Source: JAITWN01 sp964546765 (GTDB taxonomy: Bacteria; Pseudomonadota; Gammaproteobacteria; SZUA-140). Taken from it: DNA of 5,489 nt. The first letter of the stretch is position 1. Every line of letters begins with the position of its first letter. The position numbers and the translations under genes are program-made. The notes below the pieces were generated by a model, which saw only the letters and a list, made by a program, of their open reading frames with translations, made no database searches and had not been told where the DNA came from. Positions 5,431-5,489 of this stretch are shown one piece after another. The DNA is taken from assembly GCA_964546765.1 (NCBI GenBank), contig CAZJKV010000116.1:1-5489 (forward strand), written 5' to 3'.

Positions 5431-5489
5431 CTATTCGATGACCTTCGAAACCACTCCCGCGCCAACGGTGCGTCCGCCTTCGCGGATCG
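5431..5489 (-). CDS. tuf: Elongation factor Tu, C-terminal 18 residues (5' part beyond window)
   Basis: The last 18 codons before the TAG at 5431-5433 read IREGGRTVGAGVVSKVIE, the nearly invariant C-terminus of bacterial EF-Tu domain 3. EF-Tu delivers aminoacyl-tRNA to the ribosome as a GTP complex. Only this end is in the window. Gammaproteobacteria often carry two tuf copies; the copy upstream of tRNA-Trp and secE is the one usually called tufB, but the sequence here cannot tell copies apart. Confidence 0.96.
   Translation of the reverse strand, partial: IREGGRTVGAGVVSKVIE

Overview
This is a canonical ribosomal-protein / RNA-polymerase locus. Every gene lies on the minus strand, so transcription runs from position 5489 toward position 1. 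In that order the genes are: the 3' end of tuf (EF-Tu), tRNA-Trp(CCA), secE, nusG, rplK (L11), rplA (L1), rplJ (L10), rplL (L7/L12), and the first 577 codons of rpoB, cut off by the window edge. This order is standard in Proteobacteria. The DNA is GC-rich. The RpoB N-terminus (MSYSYTEKKSIRKDFGKRP), the SecE with three membrane segments, and the NusG and L1 sequences resemble Gammaproteobacteria most. A roughly 22-residue insertion in RpoB relative to E. coli points away from the enterics, perhaps toward the Xanthomonadales/Chromatiales side, but I cannot place the organism more precisely.

Right part (4278-5489): tuf ends at 5431. A 43-nt spacer leads to tRNA-Trp, followed by secE (preprotein translocase) and, 6 nt later, nusG (transcription elongation/antitermination factor). 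Middle part (3148-4315): the nusG-rplK spacer holds an RNA fold shaped like the L1 feedback site, followed by rplK and rplA, 2 nt apart. A 280-nt gap (2868-3147) has no gene and holds a well-formed L10 leader RNA, followed by further hairpins and the strong ribosome binding site of rplJ, which begins with TTG. Left part (1-2867): rplJ and rplL encode the ribosomal stalk. The rplL-rpoB spacer contains a strong intrinsic-terminator-like hairpin with a U7 tract on the coding strand, best read as an attenuator that lowers rpoB output relative to the stalk proteins. rpoB then runs off the window with its rifampicin-binding region intact and wild-type-like.

The genes form one or a few linked transcription units that supply the ribosomal GTPase centre (L11, L10, L12), the L1 stalk, the elongation factor that docks on the stalk, a tRNA it carries, and the polymerase subunit and NusG that act in transcription. 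Two feedback RNA sites (L1, L10) and one attenuator appear to set the stoichiometry. I see no mobile element, CRISPR array, defence system or undescribed cassette. The points most worth a second look are the RpoB insertion, the strength of the rplL-rpoB terminator, the TTG start of rplJ, and the two leader RNAs.
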